Positions 37,665 to 45,640 of a DNA stretch of 64,000 bases are shown here, one piece after another. Positions within the stretch are counted from its first letter, which is position 1. Each line of letters opens with the position of its first letter. Under the pieces are notes generated by a model, which was not told where the DNA came from, did not search any database, and saw nothing but the letters and a program-made list of their open reading frames with translations. The stretch comes from Allostellaceae bacterium (lineage in GTDB: Bacteria; Pseudomonadota; Alphaproteobacteria; ATCC43930; CGMCC-115725). Made by a program: the position numbers and the translations under genes. The stretch lies in assembly GCA_025451725.1 (NCBI GenBank), contig JANWJX010000056.1, positions 1 through 64,000 of the forward strand, read 5' to 3'.

Positions 37665-38440
37665 TCGTACCCGGTGACGCTCACGCTGAAGCGGTTGAGA
37701 AACATGTCGACCGCCGGTCCCGGCAGCAACATCGCAGCGCGCGACAGCCAATAGAGCGGGAGCGGAAATGCGATGCGGGAACGGCCGCGTTCGAGGCCGC
37801 GTCGAATGAGCCGGGCCGCCCGGTCGGGGGCCATCGTCAGCGGTTTCGGCCCGTGGACCCGCGCCAGCATTGGCGTGTCGATGAAGCCGGGCAGGATCAC
37901 CGCGACGCCGATACCGTCGGCGCGCAGGCTCGCGCGCAACGCCTCGGCATAGGCCACGAGCGCGGCCTTGCTGGCGCTGTAACCGGGCGAATAGGGGAGG
38001 CCGCGCAGTCCCGCGAGCGAACTCATCAACGCGACTTGGCCGCGGCCGCGCCGGCGCATTGCGGGGAGCGCGGCATGAATCGTGTCGCAGGCCGCGAGGA
38101 AATTGATCTCGATCAGACGATGTATCTCGTCGAGCGTCTCGTCGCGGCCCGGCCCATGATGGCCGCCGGTGATCCCGGCATTGGCGATCACCAGATCGAG
38201 CGGCCGGGCCGCGTCGCACTCCGCGATCCAGGCCGTGAGCGCTGCGCGGTCGCGCACATCAAACGCGCGCGTTGTCACCGCCGCGCCGCCGGCGGCGGCG
38301 GCGGCGGCGACGGCATCGAGCCGATCGGCAGCACGGCCGGTCAGCGCCAACGTCACACCTGGGCGCGTATAGACCCGCGCCAGCGCGGCGCCAATGCCGC
38401 CGCTGGCGCCGGTAATCAACACGGAAGACGGGTTTTTCAT
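37661..38440 (-). CDS. short-chain dehydrogenase resembling 3-ketosphinganine reductase
   Basis: A 259-residue SDR with VLITGASGGIGAALARV (cofactor loop), IANAGITGG, and catalytic Ser/Tyr/Lys in MSSLAGLRGLPYSPGYSASKAAL. The C-terminal part (ILPGFIDTPMLARVHGPKP, then FPLPLYWLSRAAMLLPGPAV, hydrophobic) resembles membrane-associated SDRs of the KDSR type. Its place, coupled to a ceramide-synthase-like gene, suggests reduction of the 3-keto group of the oxoamine product. It starts divergently from the AUR1-like gene, 98 bases away. Confidence 0.8.
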   Translation of the reverse strand: MKNPSSVLITGASGGIGAALARVYTRPGVTLALTGRAADRLDAVAAAAAAGGAAVTTRAFDVRDRAALTAWIAECDAARPLDLVIANAGITGGHHGPGRDETLDEIHRLIEINFLAACDTIHAALPAMRRRGRGQVALMSSLAGLRGLPYSPGYSASKAALVAYAEALRASLRADGIGVAVILPGFIDTPMLARVHGPKPLTMAPDRAARLIRRGLERGRSRIAFPLPLYWLSRAAMLLPGPAVDMFLNRFSVSVTGYE

Positions 38441-38538
38441 CGCGGCGCGATCATCGTCGCTCGCGGCCGCTCAGGCAAGCGCGCCGCGCCGGCATTGGTG
38501 TTTGACTTCATCGTGCCGGTCGGGTTCGCTGGCCGACT

Positions 38539-39453
38539 ATGTTTCCGTCGCGCCAAACCGCCGCCACCACGACGCGGTTGTTCACCGATGTCGTGCTGCC
38601 GTTCGGCCCTGCGGCCTACGCCGCGATCATGGCCGCGACCGGTCATTTTCTGATCGGTCACGCGGTCGTCGCCATCGTGGCGCCGGCGCTGCGCTATGGG
38701 TCGCGCGTGACGAAAGAGTTGCTGATCGCGATCTGGCCGTTGTTGTTCGTTGCGATCGGCTACGACCTGATGCGGTTCGTCCGGCCGATTTTTGTGACGC
38801 CGGATCGCGTCGCTGGGTGCGGCGTCCGACGGTTCGAATTGGCGCTGTTCGGCGTCGGCCCCGACCAGACCTTGTCCGATTATTTCGCGATCCATCACAA
38901 CGCGATCTTCGATCTTTACTTCGCCGTTCCCTATTTCGGGTTCATCCTCTTCGCCGTACTCTACGGCCTGTATCTGTTCTTCGCCGATCGCACGCGGTTG
39001 CGCCGCTTCGCCTGGGTCCTGTCGGTCATCTATGTCAGCGCCTTCATTGTTTGGCTGGCTTTTCCCGTGGCGCCGCCCTGGTATGTTCGGGAACATGGCT
39101 GCGCCATCGTTGCCGACGCGCTGCCCAGCGCGGCCGGGTTGCTGCGCGTCGACCGGCTGATCGGCATTCACTATTTCCAGAACTTCTACGCCAAATCGCC
39201 CGATGTTTTCGGTGCGATCCCGTCGTTGCATTGCGCCTACGCCATGATCGGCATTGCGACGTCGTGGCGCGTCGCGACCTGGCGGACGTGGCCGGTCCAT
39301 GTGCTGTATGTCTGTTCCATGTTCGCTGCGAGCGTCTATCTCGGCCATCATTGGATCGTCGACGGGTTGGCAGGCTGGCTTACGGTGTGGATCGCCGTGC
39401 TGATCGTTGATCGGGTCGCCGTCCGCGCCGCGTCAAAGCCGGTGACGGCATGA
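38539..39453 (+). CDS. AUR1-like inositol phosphorylceramide synthase (PAP2 superfamily)
   Basis: A 304-residue integral membrane protein with about six hydrophobic segments. The catalytic elements are GAIPSLHCAYAM (His231) and LGHHWIVDGLAG (His271 and Asp275). The region FPVAPPWYVREHG followed by LLRVDRLIGIHYFQNFYAKSPDVFG (within these bounds) matches the AUR1/IPC synthase subgroup of PAP2 enzymes, not generic phosphatases. AUR1 moves the phosphoinositol group from PI to ceramide on the outer/lumenal side. Its neighbours (ino1, PI(P)-synthase type, oxoamine synthase) support this role. The following glycosyltransferase gene overlaps by 4 bases (ATGA). Confidence 0.82.
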   Translation: MFPSRQTAATTTRLFTDVVLPFGPAAYAAIMAATGHFLIGHAVVAIVAPALRYGSRVTKELLIAIWPLLFVAIGYDLMRFVRPIFVTPDRVAGCGVRRFELALFGVGPDQTLSDYFAIHHNAIFDLYFAVPYFGFILFAVLYGLYLFFADRTRLRRFAWVLSVIYVSAFIVWLAFPVAPPWYVREHGCAIVADALPSAAGLLRVDRLIGIHYFQNFYAKSPDVFGAIPSLHCAYAMIGIATSWRVATWRTWPVHVLYVCSMFAASVYLGHHWIVDGLAGWLTVWIAVLIVDRVAVRAASKPVTA

Positions 39454-40562
39454 GGCTGGTGCTCGCGACCGACTGGTACTTGCCGCGGCTCGGCGGCGTG
39501 GAACTGCATATTGCCGATCTGGCGAAGGCCCTGCGCGCGGCCGGTGCCGACGCCACCGTGGTCACGACCACGCCAGGCGGCGATGGCGGCGAGATTCCGG
39601 TGCGCCGTCTGCAATCGCTGCGTTTGTCGCCGTTCGATCTGGCGATCTCGCCGCGTCTCGTCGCGACGCTCGAAGCGGCGTTCAAAACCGGCGGCTTTGA
39701 CCTTGTGCACGCCCATATCAGCGTCGTATCGCCGGTCGGCTATGGCGCCGTGCTGGCCGCGCACCGACTCGATCTCCCGACGGTGGTGAGTTTCTGCGGC
39801 GTGCTGTTGCGCTCGGCGCAATTTCTTCGGGTGATGGATCGGTTGACCGGCTGGACACGCTGGCCGCTTAGCGTCACGGCGGTCAGCTCGCCGATCGCGG
39901 CGCAGCTTCGCGCCGCGCTGCCCGGCCTCGATGTCGGCATTCTGCCGAATGGCGTCGATGTCGGGTTCTGGCGCGCATCGACAAAGCCGATGCCGCGGCC
40001 CGCGGGCGAGATCATCGCCGTCACGGCGATGCGCCTCACCCGCAAGAAGCGGCCCGAAGCGATGTTGCGCGCCTTCTTTCGAGCGCATGATGCCGCCGCG
40101 CGGCAAGGCCGGCGGCTCGTGCTGCGGATCGCAGGTGACGGGCCATTGCGGGTAATGCTCGAACGCTATGTCGAAGCCCAGGGCGTCGCGGCCGACGTTG
40201 AATTTCTCGGTGCCGTGCCGCGCAACATCCTGACGCAACTCTATCGGCGGGCCGATTTGTTCTTATTGCCGTCGGTCCACGAATCGTTCGGCATCGCCGC
40301 GCTCGAGGCGCGTTGCGCCGGCTTGCCGGTGATCGGGATGCGCGCGGCCGGTATCGTCGATTTTCTGCGCGACGGCGAGACGGGATTGTTGGCCGCGGAC
40401 GATGACGCGTTCGCGCGGCATTTCCAACGGCTGGCGCTCGACGACGAGCTGCGCGGTCGCCTTGCCCGCGCCGATCCCGATCTGACGCGGTTCGATTGGC
40501 CAGAGGTCGCCAAAGCGCATCTCGCCTGCTACGAGCAGGCGCGGAAACTAGCGGCGCGGTAG
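39450..40562 (+). CDS. GT4 glycosyltransferase (PIG-A/PimA-like)
   Basis: A 370-residue GT-B enzyme with N-terminal LATDWYLPRLGGVELHIADL, the hinge region AVTAMRLTRKKRPEAMLRAF, and the donor motif SVHESFGIAALEARCAGLPV (E-x7-E). The GGVExHIxxL start and length are those of GT4 enzymes acting on inositol lipids, such as PIG-A and PimA. It is translationally coupled to the AUR1-like gene, which favours glycosylation of an inositol-phosphate lipid. The sugar added is unknown. Its 3' end overlaps the convergent flippase-like gene by 15 bases. Confidence 0.85.
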   Translation: MRLVLATDWYLPRLGGVELHIADLAKALRAAGADATVVTTTPGGDGGEIPVRRLQSLRLSPFDLAISPRLVATLEAAFKTGGFDLVHAHISVVSPVGYGAVLAAHRLDLPTVVSFCGVLLRSAQFLRVMDRLTGWTRWPLSVTAVSSPIAAQLRAALPGLDVGILPNGVDVGFWRASTKPMPRPAGEIIAVTAMRLTRKKRPEAMLRAFFRAHDAAARQGRRLVLRIAGDGPLRVMLERYVEAQGVAADVEFLGAVPRNILTQLYRRADLFLLPSVHESFGIAALEARCAGLPVIGMRAAGIVDFLRDGETGLLAADDDAFARHFQRLALDDELRGRLARADPDLTRFDWPEVAKAHLACYEQARKLAAR

Positions 40563-41516
40563 GACGAGAACTACCGCGCCGGCGCCGAGACGCGGCAGCA
40601 GCGCGACGAGATGCTGTAACAAAGCCGCCGCAAGGGCAGGGGCGGCGGGTACGCCGAGCGCGCCGTAAATCGCGACCACCGTCGCTTCGTAGACGCCGAG
40701 ATTGCCCGGTGTCCGCAACAGCGTCGACAGGCCGAGCGCCGCGACCGCCAGCGCCGCGCCACCCCAGCCGAGTTCGATGCCGCAGGCATATTGGACCGCC
40801 AACGCGGCGAGCACCTCGCAGGCTTTTTTCAACAACGCGTAGCCGAACGCCCACCAAACCGGCCCGCCGAACCGGCGCAGCCCGGACAAATGCCGTGTCC
40901 AGTCGGCGAGGTGCGCAACGACGCGATGTCGCGCAGTCCGCCGGTCGAGCCATTCGGTGCTATAGGCCAGGATCAACAGGCCGAGCAGGAACATCGCGAC
41001 GAGGGCGGTGAAACTCCACGCACCGTCGCGTAGCCAGGACGGCATCGGCGCGGCAAGCGCGGCAAGACCGAGCACGGCGAGCTTGCAGAGGCCCGTCAGC
41101 ATCTGGTCAAGCGTCACGACTGACAGCGCGCCACCGCGCGTCAGGCCGCCGCGCAGAATAAGGAGTCCCAGCGCCGTGGCCTGTCCGCCCAAGAGTGGCA
41201 GCACGTTCTGCGTCAGCGAGGTCAGCGACACGATATCGAGCATGCGCCGCCAGGACGGACGTTGCGCCCGCGGCGCGAGCAGCCGCCATTGCGTCGCCCA
41301 GAGCGGAAACACGGCACAATTCAGCAGGAATGCGACGACGGTCCAGCCCGAGCGCGCTTCGGTCAGAGCGCGCCAGGTCTGGCCCCACGGCATGCCGCGC
41401 GCGGCGATAACCAGGCCCGCGAACACCAGCACCGTGACGACGCCATAGAGCAGCTTGCGGCCGACGTCGCCGCCCGTGCGTGCGGCGGCGGACATTTCGG
41501 GACGATCGAGTGACAT
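40548..41516 (-). CDS. LPG_synthase_TM/UPF0104-family flippase-like membrane protein
   Basis: A 322-residue polytopic protein of the family that includes the membrane part of lysylphosphatidylglycerol synthase. Family features are WRALTEARSGWTVVAFLLN, QWRLLAPRAQRPSWRRML, SLTQNVLPLLGGQATALGLL, GALSVVTLDQMLTGLCKLA and GLSTLLRTPGNLGVYEA. About 8 hydrophobic segments are present, and no aminoacyl-transfer domain is fused. In other organisms such proteins are thought to move lipids between leaflets. Here it may flip the inositol lipid or its precursor; this is inference. Confidence 0.82.
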   Translation of the reverse strand: MSLDRPEMSAAARTGGDVGRKLLYGVVTVLVFAGLVIAARGMPWGQTWRALTEARSGWTVVAFLLNCAVFPLWATQWRLLAPRAQRPSWRRMLDIVSLTSLTQNVLPLLGGQATALGLLILRGGLTRGGALSVVTLDQMLTGLCKLAVLGLAALAAPMPSWLRDGAWSFTALVAMFLLGLLILAYSTEWLDRRTARHRVVAHLADWTRHLSGLRRFGGPVWWAFGYALLKKACEVLAALAVQYACGIELGWGGAALAVAALGLSTLLRTPGNLGVYEATVVAIYGALGVPAAPALAAALLQHLVALLPRLGAGAVVLVLPRR

Positions 41517-41565
41517 GCGGCAACTAGCTTAGGGCTAAGCCGCGATGATACGGTAGAGGCTTGGC

Positions 41566-42162
41566 GTGGGGGCGATTCTGATGGGGCGCGGCTTGGTGGC
41601 GATGTTGACGCGGCTCGGCGCCACGCCGAACCGGGTGACATTGCTCGGCCTGGTCCTGGTCGCGGTGTCGTGCGTTGCCTACCTGCTGCATCGGAACAGC
41701 TTCTGGTTCGGCGTCAGTCTGGCGATTTCGATGTCGTGCGACGCACTCGACGGCGCGCTAGCGCGCGCGCAAGGCAGCGTCACCAAGTTCGGCGGCTATC
41801 TCGACGCGGTAGTGGATCGCTATGAGGAGATCGCGGCGTTTCTCGCCATCGCCTGGGTCACGGGCTGGTGGCTGATGTGTTTCCTCACGGTCACCGGCGC
41901 GACGCTGACCAGCTACAACAAAGCGCGTCTCGCCATCGAAATCCCGGTCGACAACAAGGCATGGCCGGATCTGCTCGAACGGCCTCAGCGCATGGTGCTG
42001 CTCTTCGCGGGCTTGCTACTCGACCCGTTCCTACCGCTGCCGGAATGGCTCGGCGACCGGTTCCTGTTCTTGGTTCTGTGCGCGCTGGCGCTGCTGACTC
42101 ACGTTACCGCGATCCAGCGTTTCCTGCGCGCGCGCCGCAATCTCGATGCGGCGTCACGCTAA
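41566..42162 (+). CDS. CDP-alcohol phosphatidyltransferase (PI/PI-phosphate synthase type)
   Basis: A 198-residue membrane enzyme with the CDP-alcohol motif CDALDGALARAQG...GGYLDAVVDR, so the metal-binding Asp residues are 59, 62, 80 and 84. GTG 41566 is used as the start; ATG 41581 is an alternative. It transfers a CMP-linked phosphatidyl group to an alcohol. Because ino1, an AUR1-like enzyme and an inositol-lipid GT4 are nearby, inositol phosphate (giving phosphatidylinositol phosphate) is the likely acceptor. Glycerol phosphate (PgsA) is less likely because this copy sits outside the usual pgsA context. Confidence 0.8.
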   Translation: MGAILMGRGLVAMLTRLGATPNRVTLLGLVLVAVSCVAYLLHRNSFWFGVSLAISMSCDALDGALARAQGSVTKFGGYLDAVVDRYEEIAAFLAIAWVTGWWLMCFLTVTGATLTSYNKARLAIEIPVDNKAWPDLLERPQRMVLLFAGLLLDPFLPLPEWLGDRFLFLVLCALALLTHVTAIQRFLRARRNLDAASR

Positions 42163-42163
42163 T

Positions 42164-42607
42164 TCAGTCTGCTTTGCGCCGGCCGCGTTTAGCGGCGCCC
42201 CGGCCGCGGCCGAGACCGATGCGTTTGGCAAACGCCGACCGTGCCTGGGCATAGTTCGGCGCCACCATCGGATAGTCCGCCGACAGGCCCCATTTTTTGC
42301 GGTATGCGTCGGGCGTCAGGTTGTACGCGGTGCGCAGATGCCGCTTCAGCATCTTCAGTTTCTTGCCGTCCTCGAGACAAATCAAAAACTCAGGAGTGAT
42401 CGACTTCTTCACCGGCACGGCGGGCTTACCCGGCGCGCCGGGGGCCGCCGCCTTGCCGTCGAACGCGCGGAACGAATGATAAACGGCCTCGATTAGCTCG
42501 GCGATTTGGGCTGCGGCGACCTGATTCTTGCTGACATAGGCTGCGACCACGGCGGCGGTCATCGCCCGCAGTTCGTCATCGTTGCGTCCTGCCGTCGAAT
42601 CCGCCAT
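42164..42607 (-). CDS. MucR/Ros-family transcriptional regulator
   Basis: A 147-residue DNA-binding protein. N-terminal DDELRAMTAAVVAAYVSKN (oligomerisation part) is followed by a linker rich in Ala, Gly and Pro, then the MucR zinc-finger block ICLEDGKKLKMLKRHLR, YNLTPDAYRKKWGL and YPMVAPNYAQARSAFAK. These proteins bind AT-rich promoters and often control envelope and surface-polysaccharide genes. The start at 42607 follows a good AGGGAC site; an upstream in-frame ATG would add 7 residues. It is divergent from the desaturase gene, with 115 bases between, and may regulate the island. Confidence 0.93.
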   Translation of the reverse strand: MADSTAGRNDDELRAMTAAVVAAYVSKNQVAAAQIAELIEAVYHSFRAFDGKAAAPGAPGKPAVPVKKSITPEFLICLEDGKKLKMLKRHLRTAYNLTPDAYRKKWGLSADYPMVAPNYAQARSAFAKRIGLGRGRGAAKRGRRKAD

Positions 42608-42642
42608 TGCCGTCCCTTTCTTAGCCATTAATTGCCGGGACA

Positions 42643-42669
42643 GGTATAGAGTCATTGATAAAGTGTCAA
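42643..42669 (-). promoter_or_regulatory. probable mucR promoter in the mucR/desaturase gap
   Basis: On the minus strand TTGACA (42664-42669) and TATACC (42643-42648) stand 15 bases apart, slightly short of ideal. The whole 115-base gap is AT-rich relative to the surroundings, as expected for a MucR-bound regulatory region shared with the divergent desaturase gene. Confidence 0.4.
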
Positions 42670-42722
42670 CTTATGCTTCGGTATGCCAGTAAAAGCGACG
42701 CGAAATTCTCGAATTCATTTCA

Positions 42723-43733
42723 ATGAATACGGTCGTAGGTTCTTTGGCTAGGACGTTGCGCTGGAGCGCGATGGGGCCTATCACAAGGCAAATGTCCGTT
42801 TCCGACAGCCACGACGCCCGTCGGCGGGCGATTATTGCTTCGCACCCCGAGGTGCGACTGCTGGTCGGCCCGTGCGCGCAAACCGCCCTGTGGGTCGCGC
42901 CGGCGGTGTTGTTCCAGTTTGCCGTCGCGGCGGCGGTCGCGCAAACGCCGTGGTGGGTGGCGCCGATCGCGGCCTATTTGGTCGGCGCTTTCGCGACGCA
43001 CGCGCTCAACGTCGTCATCCACGAAAGCGCGCACGACCTGGTGTTCCGCCGGCCGTGGCAGAACAAGCTTTGTGCCATCGCAGCCAACCTGCCGGCGGGC
43101 CTGCCAAGCGCGATGGCTTTCCGGCATTACCATCTGCTTCATCACCGTTATCTCGGTGAGCGCCGCCGCGACGCCGATGTGGCGCCTGCTTGGGAAGCAC
43201 GGCTGATCGGGCGCGGCCGGTTCGGCAAGCTGGTCTGGTTGCTGGTCCAGCCTTTTACCTATGCCGTTACCCACCCGCTCCAGGTCGGGGACAAAATGCG
43301 GATCGACGGCTGGGCGATCGCCAATATCGTTGCCGCGCTCGGCGCGGCCGCTGTGGTTTGTTGGTTGCTGGGTCCGCTGGGGCTGGCCTATCTGCTGCTT
43401 TCGACCTATTTCGCGGTCGGGCTGCACCCCACCGGGGCGCATATCCTGCAGGAGCACATCGTTTTCAACGGCGGACACTACGAGACGGCGTCGTATTACG
43501 GGCCGATCAACCGAGTTTCGATCAATCACGGCTATCACACCGAGCATCACGATTTTCCCGGCATTGCCGGTCCTCGCCTGCCTGCGTTGACGCGCATCGC
43601 GGCGAACCACTATCGCGGCCGGTTTTTCCATCGCTCGCGGCTCGCCACCCTGTGGCAATTCATCTTCGATAAACAGATTGGCCTCGACAGCCGTGTTATT
43701 CATGCCGCTCCGGGGGCTGGCGGCGATTTATAG
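42723..43733 (+). CDS. sphingolipid delta-4 (dihydroceramide) desaturase-like enzyme, DEGS family
   Basis: A 336-residue membrane di-iron desaturase. The three histidine boxes are HESAH (100-104), HLLHH (137-141) and HTEHH (272-276). Around them the sequence follows the DEGS family closely: RHYHLLHHRYLGERRRDAD, GLHPTGAHILQEH, YYGPINRVSINHGYHTEHHD, and FPGIAGPRLPALTRIAA. In eukaryotes DEGS makes the 4,5 double bond of ceramide. Here it would act on the dihydroceramide-like product of the locus. A generic fatty-acid desaturase is the alternative, but the blocks favour DEGS. It begins 115 bases from the divergent mucR. Confidence 0.85.
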   Translation: MNTVVGSLARTLRWSAMGPITRQMSVSDSHDARRRAIIASHPEVRLLVGPCAQTALWVAPAVLFQFAVAAAVAQTPWWVAPIAAYLVGAFATHALNVVIHESAHDLVFRRPWQNKLCAIAANLPAGLPSAMAFRHYHLLHHRYLGERRRDADVAPAWEARLIGRGRFGKLVWLLVQPFTYAVTHPLQVGDKMRIDGWAIANIVAALGAAAVVCWLLGPLGLAYLLLSTYFAVGLHPTGAHILQEHIVFNGGHYETASYYGPINRVSINHGYHTEHHDFPGIAGPRLPALTRIAANHYRGRFFHRSRLATLWQFIFDKQIGLDSRVIHAAPGAGGDL

Positions 43734-43814
43734 TGGGTAGCTGACAGGCGCGCGCCAAATCTGGTAGGCTTTCCCGTTTCCGCGCCTTTTCCTGCAACTT
43801 GTTGGGTTCCCGCG

Positions 43815-45128
43815 ATGTCTTCTTCCGCCAGCACCGCTTCGTCCTATTCCGCCGACCGCATGTTCACCGAAACGCTCGCCGAGCGCGATCCCGAGATCGC
43901 GGCGTCGGTTGCCCGCGAACTCGGCCGCCAGCAACATCAGATCGAATTGATCGCGTCGGAGAACATCGTGTCGCGCGCCGTGCTTGAGGCGCAAGGTTCG
44001 GTGCTGACCAACAAATACGCCGAAGGTTATCCCGGCCGGCGCTATTACGGCGGCTGCGAATTCGTCGACGAGGTCGAGACCGTCGCGATCGCGCGTGCGA
44101 AAAAACTGTTCAACTGCGCCTTCGCCAACGTGCAGCCGCATTCCGGCGCGCAGGCGAACTCGGCGGTTTTCTTCGGCCTGTTGCAGCCCGGCGACAAGGT
44201 GCTGGGCATGGATCTTGCGGCTGGCGGACACCTGACGCACGGCGCCTCGTTCAACATGTCGGGCAAATGGTTCAAGGCGGCGCATTACGGCGTGTCGCGC
44301 GACACGTGCCGCATCGACTATGACGAAGTCGAGCGCATCGCGCGCATCGAAAAGCCGAAGCTCGTCATTTGCGGCGGGTCCGCCTATAGCCGCATCATCG
44401 ACTTTGCGCGCTTCCGCCGCATCGCCGATGCTGTCGGCGCCTATCTCATGGTCGACATGGCACATTTTGCCGGCCTGGTCGCGGCAGGCTTCTATCCCAG
44501 CCCGTTGCCGCACGCGCATGTCGTCACCACCACGACGCACAAAACGCTGCGCGGCCCCCGCGGCGGCATGATCGTCGCCAACGACGAAGAAATCGGCAAG
44601 AAGATCAACTCGGCGGTATTTCCGGGCCTGCAAGGCGGGCCGCTGATGCATGTCATCGCCGCGAAGGCGGTGGCGCTCGGCGAGGCGCTGCGTCCTGAAT
44701 ACAACGCCTACATCCGCGCGGTGGTCGACAACGCCAAGATGCTGGCCGACACGCTGACCGAGCGCGGCTGCGCCATCGTGTCGGGCGGCACCGACAGCCA
44801 CGTCATGTCGGTCGATCTGCGGCCGAAGAAAGTCACGGGGCGCATCGCCGAAGTATCGCTGGAACGGGCCGGCATCACCTGCAACAAGAACGGCATCCCG
44901 TTCGACCCGGAAAAGCCGACGATCACATCGGGCATCCGGCTCGGCAGCCCGGCGGCGACGACGCGCGGCTTCGGCCAGGCTGAGTTCCGCCAGACCGGCG
45001 ATATGATCGCCGAAGTGCTGGACGGGCTCGCCGCCTACGGTCCTGACAACAACGCCGCGATCGAGACGGCGGTGCGGCGCAAGGTGGGGGCTTTGTGCGC
45101 ACGCTTCCCGGTCTATCCGGCAGCCTGA
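43815..45128 (+). CDS. glyA: serine hydroxymethyltransferase
   Basis: PLP enzyme that interconverts serine and glycine with tetrahydrofolate. The 437-residue protein has [49 protein letters not shown], and the PLP-lysine motif [15 protein letters not shown]. It is complete and typical. It is the first gene of the conserved glyA-nrdR-rib-nusB-thiL block and marks the right edge of the lipid island. Confidence 0.97.
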   Translation: MSSSASTASSYSADRMFTETLAERDPEIAASVARELGRQQHQIELIASENIVSRAVLEAQGSVLTNKYAEGYPGRRYYGGCEFVDEVETVAIARAKKLFNCAFANVQPHSGAQANSAVFFGLLQPGDKVLGMDLAAGGHLTHGASFNMSGKWFKAAHYGVSRDTCRIDYDEVERIARIEKPKLVICGGSAYSRIIDFARFRRIADAVGAYLMVDMAHFAGLVAAGFYPSPLPHAHVVTTTTHKTLRGPRGGMIVANDEEIGKKINSAVFPGLQGGPLMHVIAAKAVALGEALRPEYNAYIRAVVDNAKMLADTLTERGCAIVSGGTDSHVMSVDLRPKKVTGRIAEVSLERAGITCNKNGIPFDPEKPTITSGIRLGSPAATTRGFGQAEFRQTGDMIAEVLDGLAAYGPDNNAAIETAVRRKVGALCARFPVYPAA

Positions 45129-45147
45129 CGCGCGGGGGAGGAGGAAC

Positions 45148-45615
45148 ATGCGTTGCCCGTTTTGTGGATTCGAGGATACCCAGGTCAAGGATTCGCGTCC
45201 GACCGACGATCGCGGCTCGATCCGCCGCCGCCGGTTGTGTCCAAATTGCGCGGCGCGCTTTACCACCTTCGAACGGGTACAGCTCCGCGAACTGACGGTG
45301 GTAAAAAAGGACGGCGAGCGTCAGCCCTTCGACCGCGACAAGCTCGCGCGCTCGCTCCAGATCGCGCTGCGCAAGCGGCCGGTCGAGGCGGAGCGCGTCG
45401 AGCGCGTCATCAATTCCATTGTGCGCCAGCTCGAAAGTTCGGGCGAAAGCGAAATCCCCAGCGAGCAAGTCGGCGCGCTGGCGATGGAGGCGCTTGCCGA
45501 GCTCGATCAGGTCGCCTATGTCCGCTTCGCCTCGGTCTATCGTAATTTCCGCGAGGCCAAGGAATTCCGCGAATTCATCGGCCGCATCACCACGCCATCG
45601 GCCGCGGACGATTGA
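45148..45615 (+). CDS. nrdR: transcriptional repressor NrdR
   Basis: ATP/dATP-sensing repressor of ribonucleotide reductase genes. The 155-residue protein has the zinc ribbon [17 protein letters not shown] with [12 protein letters not shown], followed by the ATP-cone domain ([20 protein letters not shown]). A ribosome-binding site GGGGGAGGAGG precedes the ATG. It lies between glyA and ribD, its usual place in Alphaproteobacteria. Confidence 0.97.
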   Translation: MRCPFCGFEDTQVKDSRPTDDRGSIRRRRLCPNCAARFTTFERVQLRELTVVKKDGERQPFDRDKLARSLQIALRKRPVEAERVERVINSIVRQLESSGESEIPSEQVGALAMEALAELDQVAYVRFASVYRNFREAKEFREFIGRITTPSAADD

Positions 45616-45640
45616 TCGCGCCATCCGGCCCACAAACCGC

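Noticed and set aside
43815-45128. glyA as a dedicated part of the lipid island (serine supply)
   Set aside because: It is the usual first gene of the glyA-nrdR-rib block, so its nearness to the lipid genes is not evidence for a special role.
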